Positions 48,840 through 57,424 of a stretch of 64,000 nt of DNA are shown in pieces. The translations under genes were made by a program, and so were the position numbers. A model generated the notes under the pieces. The model saw only the letters and a program-made list of their open reading frames with translations. It ran no database searches and was not told the origin of the DNA. Within the stretch, counting starts at the first letter, position 1. The number at the start of each line of letters is the position of its first letter. Source of the stretch: Hymenobacter elongatus (GTDB lineage: Bacteria; Bacteroidota; Bacteroidia; Cytophagales; Hymenobacteraceae); NCBI RefSeq assembly GCF_004745955.1, contig NZ_SRLD01000019.1, forward strand, positions 33,338-97,337, given 5' to 3'.

Positions 48840-51106
48840 TACGCTTCTTGGGTTTCGAATTGGATTAGGAAATTAGCTCCCTTCAGCAAACGTTCCGGGC
48901 TGCTGTATACTACGCTTATGGTAGCCCCCATTCGGGCCAGTAACTCTCGGGCGATATACAGGCCTAACCCGCGTCCTGAGGCTTTTCTAGAATAAAAAGC
49001 TTCGAATACAGCGTCGGCGAGTTCGGGGCTAATACCAATACCACTGTCTGCTACAAGAAGAGTTTTTTGGTTCCCATCAACTCGAAAAAGAAGCTCTTTC
49101 TGCACATTTGGCGCGCTTCCTTTTTCCTTCAACCAGTAGAGTGCGTTATCTACCAAGTTTATTAGAACTTGCAATATTAAGCCTTGTGGGGTAGTCAGCA
49201 GCAAATCTTTTCCTACTACCTCTACTGTAACTTGAATGTCAGAACGCAATTCATGTCGGAAGTAACGGACCGTTTTGTCAACAATTTCCTTTACATTGAC
49301 GATATCATCAGTACGCTTAGAAATGCGGAATAAAGGTTGTATGATTTGCATTTCGTTGTAGACAATGTCTACGTTGTCGCGCATTTCAGTCAGCAAGTCC
49401 TTTATTCTTCTGGTAACAGGACCATCTTGCTCTAAGCGCCGCCGTAATTCATCAATAGTTCTAAATAGCCTACCAAGAACCATAATGGCATCATGGGATG
49501 ACTTTTCCACCGCTAAACCTAGACCTGCTAAGTCTTCGTATGTTTCCACCCGTTCCTTCATCAGGGCATTGTGGGTTCCGTAGACCTGCAAAAACTTATT
49601 AGTAGACTCTAAAAGCTGCTGTTGCTCTTTCGGGTCGGTTACTACCTGATTTATTCTTTTGACTAAGTCCTCGTGTGCTAGTTCTAAACTTCCTTCTGTT
49701 GACTTAAGGTTTTGGTTTTTAATTATTTCCTCCTTAACAATATCCAAATCGGATTCTGCTTTCATTGCATTTAATGCGCCAATAAGCAGTGTTTTGAAGT
49801 CGTCATAAGCGCCTTCTACGTCCATCATGCCATATCGGCTGGTCGTATCCTTCAGCTTTGGATTTTCTTGGCCAGTAATATAAACGAAACCGATAATCTG
49901 GTTTATGTTATAATAATCTCCGGCTTTGTCGGTTGCGCGACGTTGTGAAAGTTCAAGCCAATCATAATCCTTTTCACCAAATGGATACACGCGGATACCA
50001 TCACGAAATACAAATACGTTATGGGCAGCTAAAAATTCCTTTTGTCGACTATTTAACAAGCGTGTTTTAGGACGCATGTCATATACGTAGAAGGAGAAAT
50101 GTATTTTTCCTTGCTTAGGTAGCCGCTTTAGCTTCCTGCCCCCGGCTTCCTTTACCTCTTGAGCTTCAAACCTGGCTTTAATAGCTTTTGAAGAAAAAGT
50201 GTAATCGCCGTAGTTTAAAAGGTTAATGGTTCTTTTGCTTTCGCGCTTCTTGAATGGGCCTGAAGCTAAATAATCGTATTCCAGTACACCTTTTTCGCTA
50301 ATCGTCCCTATCATTTGAAAAGGCGCAAGACTAAGCATTTGGCTCCAATGAGTCTCCGCTTTCTCTACCTCTTCGCCATTAACAATTAGCTTGAATTCGA
50401 AGTCAGCTAATACCTCATAAGTATCGGGATTGTGTTCCTGCTGTAGAATGTCTGGAGGCGCTACAAGCTTTTGTAGGGATGCAGAAAGCGACGCAAAGTC
50501 ATCATCGCTCCAATTTTGCTTAAGCTTATTTATCCGAATAAGTGTGCCTGGGCCTCCTGTGAATACGACAGGTGGTTCATTAATGACGTAGTCATTGCTG
50601 ATTTCACTCAGTAATTTATACTCCTCTGGAGCGGCCTCATCTTCATTGTCGTAATCAGCGAAGTCAACATGCAGTTGTACTTCTGGGTCATTCGGGGTTT
50701 TACTAAAAATAGAGATGTCTTGTCCTAGCTTATTAATTGCAAAGCGCCCAATTCCTTTCTCGCCCTGCATTGTCCGGTTCATAACCGGCGTTTTCAGGTT
50801 CTGCTTCTTTAAAAGAAGTTTATTGGGTGTGCCTGGATTCAAGTAAACGTTTAGTAAAACGTCCTCATTCATGCCTAGACCATCGTCCCGAATTTCAATA
50901 TAAGATTTAGGGTTTGGTGGCTGTTCACCATTTTGGGGAGTCCAGTTTTTAAACTCAATTGTTACGGAAGTAGCATCCGCATCATAAGAGTTTTTTACAA
51001 TTTCCACCAAAGCCACAATCTTATCTGTGATGAGTTGGTCACCCAATATGCTCATTAGCCGTGCATATGGCTTAAATGAAGCTGTGCCCTTCTTGATTAC
51101 TGGCAT
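48839..51106 (-). CDS. Double-GHKL ATPase / histidine kinase
   Basis: The 755-residue protein carries two GHKL ATPase domains. The first resembles Hsp90/MutL/MORC: DKIVALVEIVKNSYDADATS, EIRDDGLGMNED and QGEKGIGRFAINKLG, followed by a beta-rich transducer-like region. The second is a histidine-kinase ATPase: LQVLINLVDNALYWLKEKG, LLVADSGIGISPELAD and SGRGLGLYIARELLARMG. A DHp-like helix lies between them with a candidate phospho-His in EKSSHDAIMVLGRLFRTI. It starts one base after the methyltransferase stop. MORC-like GHKL ATPases are known in predicted restriction systems; fusion to a full kinase with a receiver partner is unusual. Confidence 0.88.
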   Translation of the reverse strand: MPVIKKGTASFKPYARLMSILGDQLITDKIVALVEIVKNSYDADATSVTIEFKNWTPQNGEQPPNPKSYIEIRDDGLGMNEDVLLNVYLNPGTPNKLLLKKQNLKTPVMNRTMQGEKGIGRFAINKLGQDISIFSKTPNDPEVQLHVDFADYDNEDEAAPEEYKLLSEISNDYVINEPPVVFTGGPGTLIRINKLKQNWSDDDFASLSASLQKLVAPPDILQQEHNPDTYEVLADFEFKLIVNGEEVEKAETHWSQMLSLAPFQMIGTISEKGVLEYDYLASGPFKKRESKRTINLLNYGDYTFSSKAIKARFEAQEVKEAGGRKLKRLPKQGKIHFSFYVYDMRPKTRLLNSRQKEFLAAHNVFVFRDGIRVYPFGEKDYDWLELSQRRATDKAGDYYNINQIIGFVYITGQENPKLKDTTSRYGMMDVEGAYDDFKTLLIGALNAMKAESDLDIVKEEIIKNQNLKSTEGSLELAHEDLVKRINQVVTDPKEQQQLLESTNKFLQVYGTHNALMKERVETYEDLAGLGLAVEKSSHDAIMVLGRLFRTIDELRRRLEQDGPVTRRIKDLLTEMRDNVDIVYNEMQIIQPLFRISKRTDDIVNVKEIVDKTVRYFRHELRSDIQVTVEVVGKDLLLTTPQGLILQVLINLVDNALYWLKEKGSAPNVQKELLFRVDGNQKTLLVADSGIGISPELADAVFEAFYSRKASGRGLGLYIARELLARMGATISVVYSSPERLLKGANFLIQFETQEA

Positions 51107-51107
51107 A

Positions 51108-52436
51108 TTATTTTCTCAAGATAAGTATGTGCTCGGTGGGATAAACTTCAATTGCATTTTCGGTTCCCTCAAACACTTTAGGTAAAATTCGACCCGTTAC
51201 CGCATGTCGCAGAGAGGTTAATCGTTTATTGGGAATGGGGCGCTCCCATACATTCTCAATAGAGAAGCCTAGGGGCTCTAGTAGCTCCAAGAAGACTTTG
51301 TGATTGTCGATTTCATACCCTCTAAAACGACTATTGCCGATTACTATGCAGAAGTGCCCCCCTGGTTTCAGCGCTTCATATGTAGTTGCAAAACAACGTT
51401 GCATTGAAGCAAAGTACCGCTCCACTCTTTTCTGTGCAAGCGGTTTCATAACCTTACGCATCAGGTCCAAAGACGCACTTGTAACAAGTGTTTCTTCTAC
51501 CATTCTCTCTTCATAGAGCTGTGTGCCTATGAATCCCAATTTTTTGAAACTGGTGACTGTCTGAGTGTTCCATAACCAGTATGCTGTAAGCTGATGCAAG
51601 TCAGCGTACTCATAGGAGGTAAGGTAAGGAGGACTTGTGATTACAGCATCAAATCGGTCCTTGCCGAGTGAGTGTCTGTTAATGTCGTCACAGATTACTT
51701 CTGGCCGGTAGCAGGCTTGTTGACGCAGATGTTCAGCTGATGCTGAATAACGCCTTGCTACCTCTTTCGCCTTTCTGGTAAACACTTCAGCGACCCCTGG
51801 CACTTGCCGGCGATAACGCACATTAGGTTGTCTATCTGCTGGGTCAGTTGGCAGCAATGGACGACAATCCAACTGTGGCTTAACACTCCAGTCGAGCCAG
51901 TTAGAAGCGGGCTTCAAAGAGCTTGAAAAGATTAGCAACAGTAAGTCCTGTAAATCAATATCTTCTTCTTTCTGAATCTCTTCCAGTAGAAATGCTAGGG
52001 TTACTATGTTTTCTGGTGAAAACCAATGAAGCAAGCGCTCCATGTTCTTGCCCTTCAATAGTTCTATTACTCGCTCAGACTCTATAGATTGATTTCGTGC
52101 GGAATCCAGCGCATTCGCTAATACTTGCGCAGATGCTAGAATCAAGACTTCCGGCTCTACAATAGCAGTTTTAGCCCGTGTAATGAGAGATGCTACCGGA
52201 TTCACATCAACGGCTAGCGAATGCCTGCCCAAGCACATTGCTTCTAGGTTCGTAGTACCACTCCCTGCAAAAATGTCGGCGATTAAGTCCCCCGGTTTGC
52301 TAAAAGATTTTATTAACTCGTTAACCAGCTGAGGAATGAATTTAGCTGGATAAGAGTGAAGGGCATGTGTTCTTTCATCTGTATTCGCACTGCGAAAACC
52401 CAAGTCCTCTCGGGTTATGGTAGTAATGGTTCGCAC
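51108..52436 (-). CDS. Adenine/cytosine-N4 DNA methyltransferase
   Basis: The 442-residue protein has S-adenosylmethionine motif I at about 51-62 (GDLIADIFAGSGTT) and the catalytic motif IV SPPY at 268-271 (FDAVITSPPYLTSYEYADLH), so it is an amino-methyltransferase. The 200 residues between the motifs could be target recognition, an alpha-like order. The N-terminus includes HSYPAKFIPQLVNELIKSF, common to solitary and restriction-linked enzymes. It is the first gene of a tight three-gene A+T-rich operon with the double-GHKL kinase and the receiver protein, likely a self-marking component of a defence system. Confidence 0.9.
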   Translation of the reverse strand: MRTITTITREDLGFRSANTDERTHALHSYPAKFIPQLVNELIKSFSKPGDLIADIFAGSGTTNLEAMCLGRHSLAVDVNPVASLITRAKTAIVEPEVLILASAQVLANALDSARNQSIESERVIELLKGKNMERLLHWFSPENIVTLAFLLEEIQKEEDIDLQDLLLLIFSSSLKPASNWLDWSVKPQLDCRPLLPTDPADRQPNVRYRRQVPGVAEVFTRKAKEVARRYSASAEHLRQQACYRPEVICDDINRHSLGKDRFDAVITSPPYLTSYEYADLHQLTAYWLWNTQTVTSFKKLGFIGTQLYEERMVEETLVTSASLDLMRKVMKPLAQKRVERYFASMQRCFATTYEALKPGGHFCIVIGNSRFRGYEIDNHKVFLELLEPLGFSIENVWERPIPNKRLTSLRHAVTGRILPKVFEGTENAIEVYPTEHILILRK

Positions 52437-52671
52437 GCAGTAGCTTTATGAGGCAGTGGATAGTGGCTATCCGTGTAGTACAAGAAGAAAAAAGCCTCCC
52501 TCTGACTCGTTTAAGAAGAGTAGGGGCAGTTTGCTACAAACATACACAGGAATACAGTGCACAACCTAAAGCAATGTGCTGTTTTCTGTGAAGGGTTTTC
52601 TATATGCATATGCCGTTGTCGTGCTCGCTAGAGCAGAAAATTCGTGCGGCTGCTTGGTCAATCTAATACCG

Positions 52672-53301
52672 CTATCCTGGCTTTTCGTTAGCCTCAAATA
52701 CGGCGCGGGCGAAGCCGGCGGGCGTGGCGGAACGCAGATTGGCGCGGTTCTTTGAGTCGGGCAGGTTGTGCATTTTGGAGCCGAGGATGGGCACTACGGC
52801 CTTGTGCTCGGGGAGCTGAAAGCCACCGCCGGTCCACAGGCAGGTGCGCTTGGTATAGGCTTCGCTGAGCTGGCGCTCGGGTGGTAGGTAACCGGCGTAA
52901 TCGCAGGGGTCGAAACGGAAGTCCGGGGGACGCCAATAGGTGCTGACGGTGCTCACCGGGTTCTCGATGAAGTAGGGGGCCTGGCACCAGGCGGCGAGAC
53001 GGGCGGACCATTCGAACAACTGCAGGGCCTTGATGACGCTGCCGAGGCCTTTGCGGCGGAAGTGGGCGCGGCCGGAAATGGCGGTGTCGGTGCAGGGCGG
53101 GAAGAAGGCGGCGAAGGCCACGGGGCCGTAGGGCGGCAGCCATTCGCGCACGTCGATGCCGACGCGGATGATGTTGCCCTCGCGGGTTTCGCCGGGCGGG
53201 TGCTGGAGGTCGACGCAGTAGCAGAGGTAGCCGGCATCGGCCCACGGCTGCACGAGCGTGGTGGTGAGGTCGAAGCAGCTGATAACGATGGGGGTTGGCA
53301 T
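52672..53301 (-). CDS. Small Dcm-like (cytosine-5 methyltransferase fold) phage protein
   Basis: The 209-residue protein has remnants of cytosine-5 methyltransferase motifs in order: a motif I-like start (ISCFDLTTTLVQPWADAGYL, CYCVDLQH), motif IV FAAFFPPCTDTAISG with the PPC cysteine, and motif VI APYFIENPVSTV. It is much shorter than a full Dcm, with no clear target-recognition domain. Similar short proteins occur in phage replication regions. It may methylate DNA or have another role. It is the last gene of the leftward replication operon. Confidence 0.72.
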   Translation of the reverse strand: MPTPIVISCFDLTTTLVQPWADAGYLCYCVDLQHPPGETREGNIIRVGIDVREWLPPYGPVAFAAFFPPCTDTAISGRAHFRRKGLGSVIKALQLFEWSARLAAWCQAPYFIENPVSTVSTYWRPPDFRFDPCDYAGYLPPERQLSEAYTKRTCLWTGGGFQLPEHKAVVPILGSKMHNLPDSKNRANLRSATPAGFARAVFEANEKPG

Positions 53302-53368
53302 ATGGTTTTGAGCTGTTAGCCTATGGCTTTTAGCTATTGGGTTTTGGGAAGAGGCTACAAGTCAGCCG

Positions 53369-54814
53369 TTAGAAACTGACAGCGTGAGAGTGCAAGTCAC
53401 TGAACACGCCCCGGCGGAGGTTGCAGGCGGCTACTACCTCGTCGGTGGCGCCGTTGCGGTGTTTGGCCATGTCGAACAAGATGGTATCGGCGGTGGGAGT
53501 GCCGTCGTCGTACTCGGGGATGCTGTAGTACTCGCCGCGCCAGAGGAAGACGATGCAGTCGGCATCCTGCTCCAGGCTGCCGGACTCGCGCAGGTCGGAG
53601 AGCATGGGGCGTTTGTCTCCTCCCCTTTTCTCCACGTCGCGGGAAAGTTGGCTGAGGGCGATGACCGGGGCATTTAGTTCCTTGGCCAGTTCCTTGAGGC
53701 CGCGGCTAATGCTGCCGACTTCCTGCTCCCGGTTGCCTTTGGTGTCGCCGCGCATAAGCTGGATGTAGTCGACCAACACCAGGCTCAGCGGGTGCTGGGC
53801 GTGGAGGCGGGCGCACTTGGCGCGCAGCTGCTGGATGCTCAGGCCGGGAGTGTCGTCAATGTGGAGCTGGTGGCCGTGGGTTTGGAGGCGCTGGGCCTGC
53901 TGGCGGATATGGGCTACCTGGTCGAGGCCGCCGGGAAGGTTGCCGCGGCGCAGGTCGGAATTGCTGTAGCCGGGGACTTCGCTGGCCACCATGCGCTGCA
54001 TGAGTTGCAGGGTGGGCATTTCGAGGCTGAAAATGGCGGTGTGGTGGCCGTAGTCGAGGGCGGCGGTTCGGGCAAAATGCAGCAGGGCGGCAGTTTTGCC
54101 CATCGCGGGCCGGGCGGCGAGAATGATGAGGTCGGAGGGCTGCCAGCCGCCGGTAAGGCCGTCGAGCTGGGTGAGGCCGGTGGGAATACCGGTGAGGCCG
54201 TGCTGCTGTACGGCTTGGGCCAAACGGTCGAAGGTGGCGTCGAAAGCGGCGGCGGCCGTTTGGCCGGGGCGGGTTTCAAGGGTGCGGTGGAGGCTGGTGA
54301 GGTGAGTTTGGGCGGTGGCCAGCAATTCGAGCGGGTCGCGGGTGTTGTCGTAGCCATAGGCGGCCAGCTCCGAGCCGGCGCGGATGACCACGCGGCGGGC
54401 GTGCTGCTCCTGCAGGATGCGGCAATGGCTATCGAGGTGGGCGGCGGAGTTGATGCGGCTGGTGAGGCCGGCCACGAAGGCTGGGCCGCCGGTACGTTCC
54501 AGCGTGCCACGGTGGCGCAGCTGCTGCACGACGGTGAGGAGGTCGGCGTGCTGGCCGGCCTGCACCAGGTCGCGGATGGCCAGGTACACCTGCTGGTGGG
54601 CAGCGGAATAGAATACTTCCTCGGTAGGCAGCGTGGCCAGCAAAGTGCGCTGGGCGGGAGCTTCGAGCAGGGCAGCACCGAGTACGGCGGCTTCCAGGTC
54701 GAGGGCCTGGGGCGGCAGAGCCCCACCCCCAACTGCAAATGCTTGATTCGCATTACCCCGGTAAGGAGGGGGGCCAGACGTTGCAGAGAAACGGGCGGGT
54801 TGGGTTGGGGTCAT
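53369..54814 (-). CDS. dnaB: DnaB-type replicative helicase
   Basis: The 481-residue helicase has the N-terminal DnaB helical domain (LDLEAAVLGAALLEAPAQRT, EVFYSAAHQQVYLAIRDLV) and the RecA-like motor: Walker A LAARPAMGKTAALLHF, SLVLVDYIQLMRG (Walker B), SRGLKELAKELNAPVIALSQ, and LRESGSLEQDADCIVFLWR. It loads as a hexamer at the element's own origin. The upstream gene (6 bases away) encodes the DUF1376-type initiator or loader. Its presence shows the element can replicate independently after excision. Confidence 0.95.
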   Translation of the reverse strand: MTPTQPARFSATSGPPPYRGNANQAFAVGGGALPPQALDLEAAVLGAALLEAPAQRTLLATLPTEEVFYSAAHQQVYLAIRDLVQAGQHADLLTVVQQLRHRGTLERTGGPAFVAGLTSRINSAAHLDSHCRILQEQHARRVVIRAGSELAAYGYDNTRDPLELLATAQTHLTSLHRTLETRPGQTAAAAFDATFDRLAQAVQQHGLTGIPTGLTQLDGLTGGWQPSDLIILAARPAMGKTAALLHFARTAALDYGHHTAIFSLEMPTLQLMQRMVASEVPGYSNSDLRRGNLPGGLDQVAHIRQQAQRLQTHGHQLHIDDTPGLSIQQLRAKCARLHAQHPLSLVLVDYIQLMRGDTKGNREQEVGSISRGLKELAKELNAPVIALSQLSRDVEKRGGDKRPMLSDLRESGSLEQDADCIVFLWRGEYYSIPEYDDGTPTADTILFDMAKHRNGATDEVVAACNLRRGVFSDLHSHAVSF

Positions 54815-54820
54815 AGTGGG

Positions 54821-55672
54821 TTAGCTCCAGCGGGTGGGGTCGGTGGGTTTGGGGGCGGTGCGGGCGCGAGCCGGGGGCGCAGCCTGGCTGGTGCCGTGGG
54901 GGCCGGCAGCCTGGAATTGGAGGCGGCGGCGCATCCAGCCGCGGAACGCGGCGCGCCAGTCGGCCATGGGGGTTTTGCCGCTCACGCGCCAGCCGTTGCT
55001 TTCGTAGTGGTCGTGGAAGGCAGCGGCTTCGGTTTGGGCGTCGGGGCTGCCGGGGTGTTGGTCGGCAGCGTAGGCCTGGACGTCGGCGAGCGTGGGAGCC
55101 CCTCCCCCAGCCCACCCTCGCTTGATGCGCGACATCCGGTAGGGAGGGGAGCCTGACGACTTTTTTTCTTTTGACTCTGACTTCTCAGCGGTGGGCGCGG
55201 GCGGGGCGGCGTCAGCCGCCTCTCCCTCTATTATTGAAGTTGTAAGTGAAGTTGAAAATGAAGGGGTTGGGATTTGCTTATCCCCGATGGTTGGGGTTTG
55301 GTTGGGCTTTTGGTTAAGCAAATTGGGGTTACCGCCCTTTTTACCGGCGGCGGTGCGTACCCGGCGCAGCTTCTCATCTTTAACCATGCGGCGACAGAAC
55401 AGCGCGCCGTCGGACTCGCGGCGGCTGACCACGCCGTAGTCGAGCAGGGTGGTTAGAATTTGGTTAGCCGTTTGGTTATCCAAACCCAGGCGGCGGGCAA
55501 TGACGGCATCGGGCATGGGCTGGCCGTTGACGAGGAGCACGCCGCGCTCGTCGCTGTCGTGCATCATCAACAGCAGCTCAAACCAGGCCCCACGCTGCGC
55601 GAGGTCGAGGGCCTGGACGCCCTGGTCCTTGTGCCAGTCGCCGGGGTAGAATTGGATAGCCGGGAGTTTCAT
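54821..55672 (-). CDS. DUF1376-type phage replication protein
   Basis: The 283-residue protein starts with the DUF1376 domain (AIQFYPGDWHKDQGVQALDL, RGAWFELLLMMHDSDERGVL), a winged-helix fold of phage replication initiators. A disordered linker rich in Pro/Ser/Lys follows (about 130-190) with a C-terminal helical domain (AAAFHDHYESNGWRVSGKTP and WRAAFRGWMRRR) like those that contact the replicative helicase. Its ATG overlaps the stop of the upstream gene. An origin may lie within or next to this gene. A broken relative is at 58931-59216. Confidence 0.85.
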   Translation of the reverse strand: MKLPAIQFYPGDWHKDQGVQALDLAQRGAWFELLLMMHDSDERGVLLVNGQPMPDAVIARRLGLDNQTANQILTTLLDYGVVSRRESDGALFCRRMVKDEKLRRVRTAAGKKGGNPNLLNQKPNQTPTIGDKQIPTPSFSTSLTTSIIEGEAADAAPPAPTAEKSESKEKKSSGSPPYRMSRIKRGWAGGGAPTLADVQAYAADQHPGSPDAQTEAAAFHDHYESNGWRVSGKTPMADWRAAFRGWMRRRLQFQAAGPHGTSQAAPPARARTAPKPTDPTRWS

Positions 55673-56256
55673 GCGCGCGGTGGCGTGGGCACCAGCAGGG
55701 CACTAGTGGTGGCAGGCTGTTCGAACAGGTCGAGTTGGCGGTACTCGGTGCCTTTACCGCGTAGGGCGGCTTCCACTTCGGCCAGGGCAGCCTGGAGTGT
55801 GGTTTCGAGCAAACCGGTGTAGGGATAGGTGGCCTGCTCGTCGTCGAAGGATTGGTAGGGTGAAGTCAGGTTGAGCACCTTGCCGCCAGTGAGCTGGCGC
55901 TGGCCAATAAGGGTGACGCCGCCCTGGTGGCGGCCCACCGAGAAGCCAGTGACGGTGAAGGGCTCGAACAGAGCGGGTAGCTCCTCGGCCTCGTCGGGCC
56001 AGAAGTCGGATGTCTCAGTCAGCTGCTCGGCCAGCAGGCAGAGGTGCGGCACCAGGCGGCTGAGGGCATGGGTCAGGTCAGGGTGAACCTGATCGGTGCA
56101 CGTCAGGGCGAAGGCGCGGGGTGGGGCCTCGTCGGTTCGCTGCTCGGTAAATTCGCAGGTGAGGTGCTGGTCTTTGAGCTTGACCTTCTGGATAGTGATG
56201 AGGGAAGTAGTAGCCTCCGGACTATCCGGGCCGACGATTGGCAGTAGCTGGGACAT
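55669..56256 (-). CDS. Conserved replication-operon protein, unknown
   Basis: The 195-residue protein appears beta-rich (VKLKDQHLTCEFTEQRTDEA, FTVTGFSVGRHQGGVTLIGQ) with a helical C-terminus (LLETTLQAALAEVEAALRGK then GTEYRQLDLFEQP). Its final stop overlaps the ATG of the DUF1376 gene (ATGA). The same junction survives in the decayed copy near 59215, so the pair is evolutionarily linked. QxDLFE near the end resembles a clamp-binding peptide (QLDLF), suggesting contact with the replication clamp. That is inference. Confidence 0.7.
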   Translation of the reverse strand: MSQLLPIVGPDSPEATTSLITIQKVKLKDQHLTCEFTEQRTDEAPPRAFALTCTDQVHPDLTHALSRLVPHLCLLAEQLTETSDFWPDEAEELPALFEPFTVTGFSVGRHQGGVTLIGQRQLTGGKVLNLTSPYQSFDDEQATYPYTGLLETTLQAALAEVEAALRGKGTEYRQLDLFEQPATTSALLVPTPPRA

Positions 56257-56321
56257 TGGGGAACGGGGAATTGAGCCGCCTGTACTGGCGGCGGGTGAGT
56301 CTACTGTTTTTGAGTAGCGGA

Positions 56322-56717
56322 TTAAGCGGGGCGGAAGGGGGAGCGGCGGCCGCGCTTAGCGCGGGGAGCAGCGGCGGCTACCGGCTCGGCATCGGTGCGG
56401 TTGCGGCACTGCCAGTCGTGGATCTGGGACAGCAGCACCCGGTCGCCGCGGCTGGACTCGCCCGCGAGGTAGTGCAGGCGGCGCGGGTGGTGCTCGGGCA
56501 GGCGCATGTAGTCGCGCAGAGTCTCGGGGTGCAGATCGAGCAGGGCGGCCGTGCGGGGCACGGAGTAGGCCGGGTCAGGCGTGGGGGCGGTTTCGAGCTG
56601 GCGGCGGGCCTCGGCGGCGCAGGCTTTCTCCAGCGACTCGCGCACCCAGGCGTGGTCGTCGGGCAGGCGCACGGTGATGTGCAGGCCGTCGGCGGTGGTG
56701 GTGGATAGCTCGGTCAT
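56322..56717 (-). CDS. Excisionase-like helix-turn-helix protein
   Basis: The 131-residue protein has an N-terminal helical part and a MerR/excisionase-type helix-turn-helix (YSVPRTAALLDLHPETLRDY then RRLHYLAGESSRGDRVLLSQ), with a basic C-terminus (PRAKRGRRSPF). Such proteins direct excision or act as regulators. It overlaps the start of the upstream gene region and is part of the leftward operon beginning at the cro-like gene. Confidence 0.7.
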   Translation of the reverse strand: MTELSTTTADGLHITVRLPDDHAWVRESLEKACAAEARRQLETAPTPDPAYSVPRTAALLDLHPETLRDYMRLPEHHPRRLHYLAGESSRGDRVLLSQIHDWQCRNRTDAEPVAAAAPRAKRGRRSPFRPA

Positions 56718-57106
56718 GGCTGCGGGGGCGTGAGTCGTTCGGGGAAGAAGCAGCCACCCTTCTGCGCTACCGGGGCAATGCCTGAGGCCTGGCGGTGGCC
56801 GAGGATGAGGGGAAGTTGCGTGAGGACCTTGGCGGCAGTGGCGGTGTCGAACTCATAGCGCCACAGTTCCAGCCAGACAGCTTCGCGGTGAGTCAGGAAG
56901 GAACTGTCGAGAAGGACGCTCAGCTCGTAGCGCTGGGTGGGCGTCGGGCGGGAAGAGTAGGCGGTAGTGTCTTTGGGAGGACAGGCCCGGATAGCGGCCT
57001 CCAGGGCCGCCATGGCCGCACGGGGCTCTTCGCGCAGGTAGGGCGCCAACGGCAGCGGGCGGTGCGGGTAGGGCTGATTGGCTTCGATAAAGAGCATCAT
57101 AATCAA
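56714..57106 (-). CDS. Early-operon protein, unknown
   Basis: The protein has 130 residues from 57106, or 127 from the in-frame ATG at 57097. It contains REEPRAAMAALEAAIRACPP, RYELSVLLDSSFLTHREAVW and TATAAKVLTQLPLILGHRQA. The last two segments look like paired helices of a small DNA-interacting protein, but no family is recognised. It overlaps the excisionase-like gene by four bases and follows the cro-like gene. Confidence 0.55.
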   Translation of the reverse strand: MIMMLFIEANQPYPHRPLPLAPYLREEPRAAMAALEAAIRACPPKDTTAYSSRPTPTQRYELSVLLDSSFLTHREAVWLELWRYEFDTATAAKVLTQLPLILGHRQASGIAPVAQKGGCFFPERLTPPQP

Positions 57107-57127
57107 AGGGGTAGTGAGGTGAATGGG

Positions 57128-57352
57128 CTAGGACTTGAGCTGAGTGAGGTCGTGCTGGACCTGCTGGCTGCCGGCGGCCTTGATGAGGCGCACGGCTTCG
57201 GCTACGGCGGGATGCGCGGGCTTCCCCTTCTGTAAGGCCTTCGACACGGCCGCGTGGGAGATGTTGAGCTGGCGGGCGATGTTTGAAATAGCGCCGTGGG
57301 GCAGCAACGCCCGGAGGTCGGGCGGCGTAGTGATGGTTTCAAGTGGTTGCAT
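57128..57352 (-). CDS. Cro-like helix-turn-helix protein
   Basis: From the ATG at 57352 the protein has 74 residues with a helix-turn-helix (HGAISNIARQLNISHAAVSK then ALQKGKPAHPAVAEAVRLIK). It faces the CI/S24 repressor gene across 72 bases that contain operator-like repeats, the classic cro/repressor arrangement. It is the first gene of the leftward replication operon. Confidence 0.72.
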   Translation of the reverse strand: MQPLETITTPPDLRALLPHGAISNIARQLNISHAAVSKALQKGKPAHPAVAEAVRLIKAAGSQQVQHDLTQLKS

Positions 57353-57424
57353 TTGGAATTTTATTGTTACATTTGAAGGCGGACAATCAATCCAAATGTA
57401 AGTAAAAGTTACCAAAAGTTGCAA
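57353..57424. promoter_or_regulatory. Divergent operator region of the lysogeny switch
   Basis: It contains TTGTTACATTT (57364-57374) and the inverted pair TTACATTT ... AAATGTAA, plus AGTTACC and repeated TTGCAAAT-like words. The half-site TGTTAC is shared with the dyads at 43118 and 44038. Confidence 0.6.

Noticed and set aside
53792..55156. 454-codon open frame opposite dnaB and the DUF1376 gene
   Set aside because: Gly/Ala/Val-rich shadow of two confidently assigned genes.
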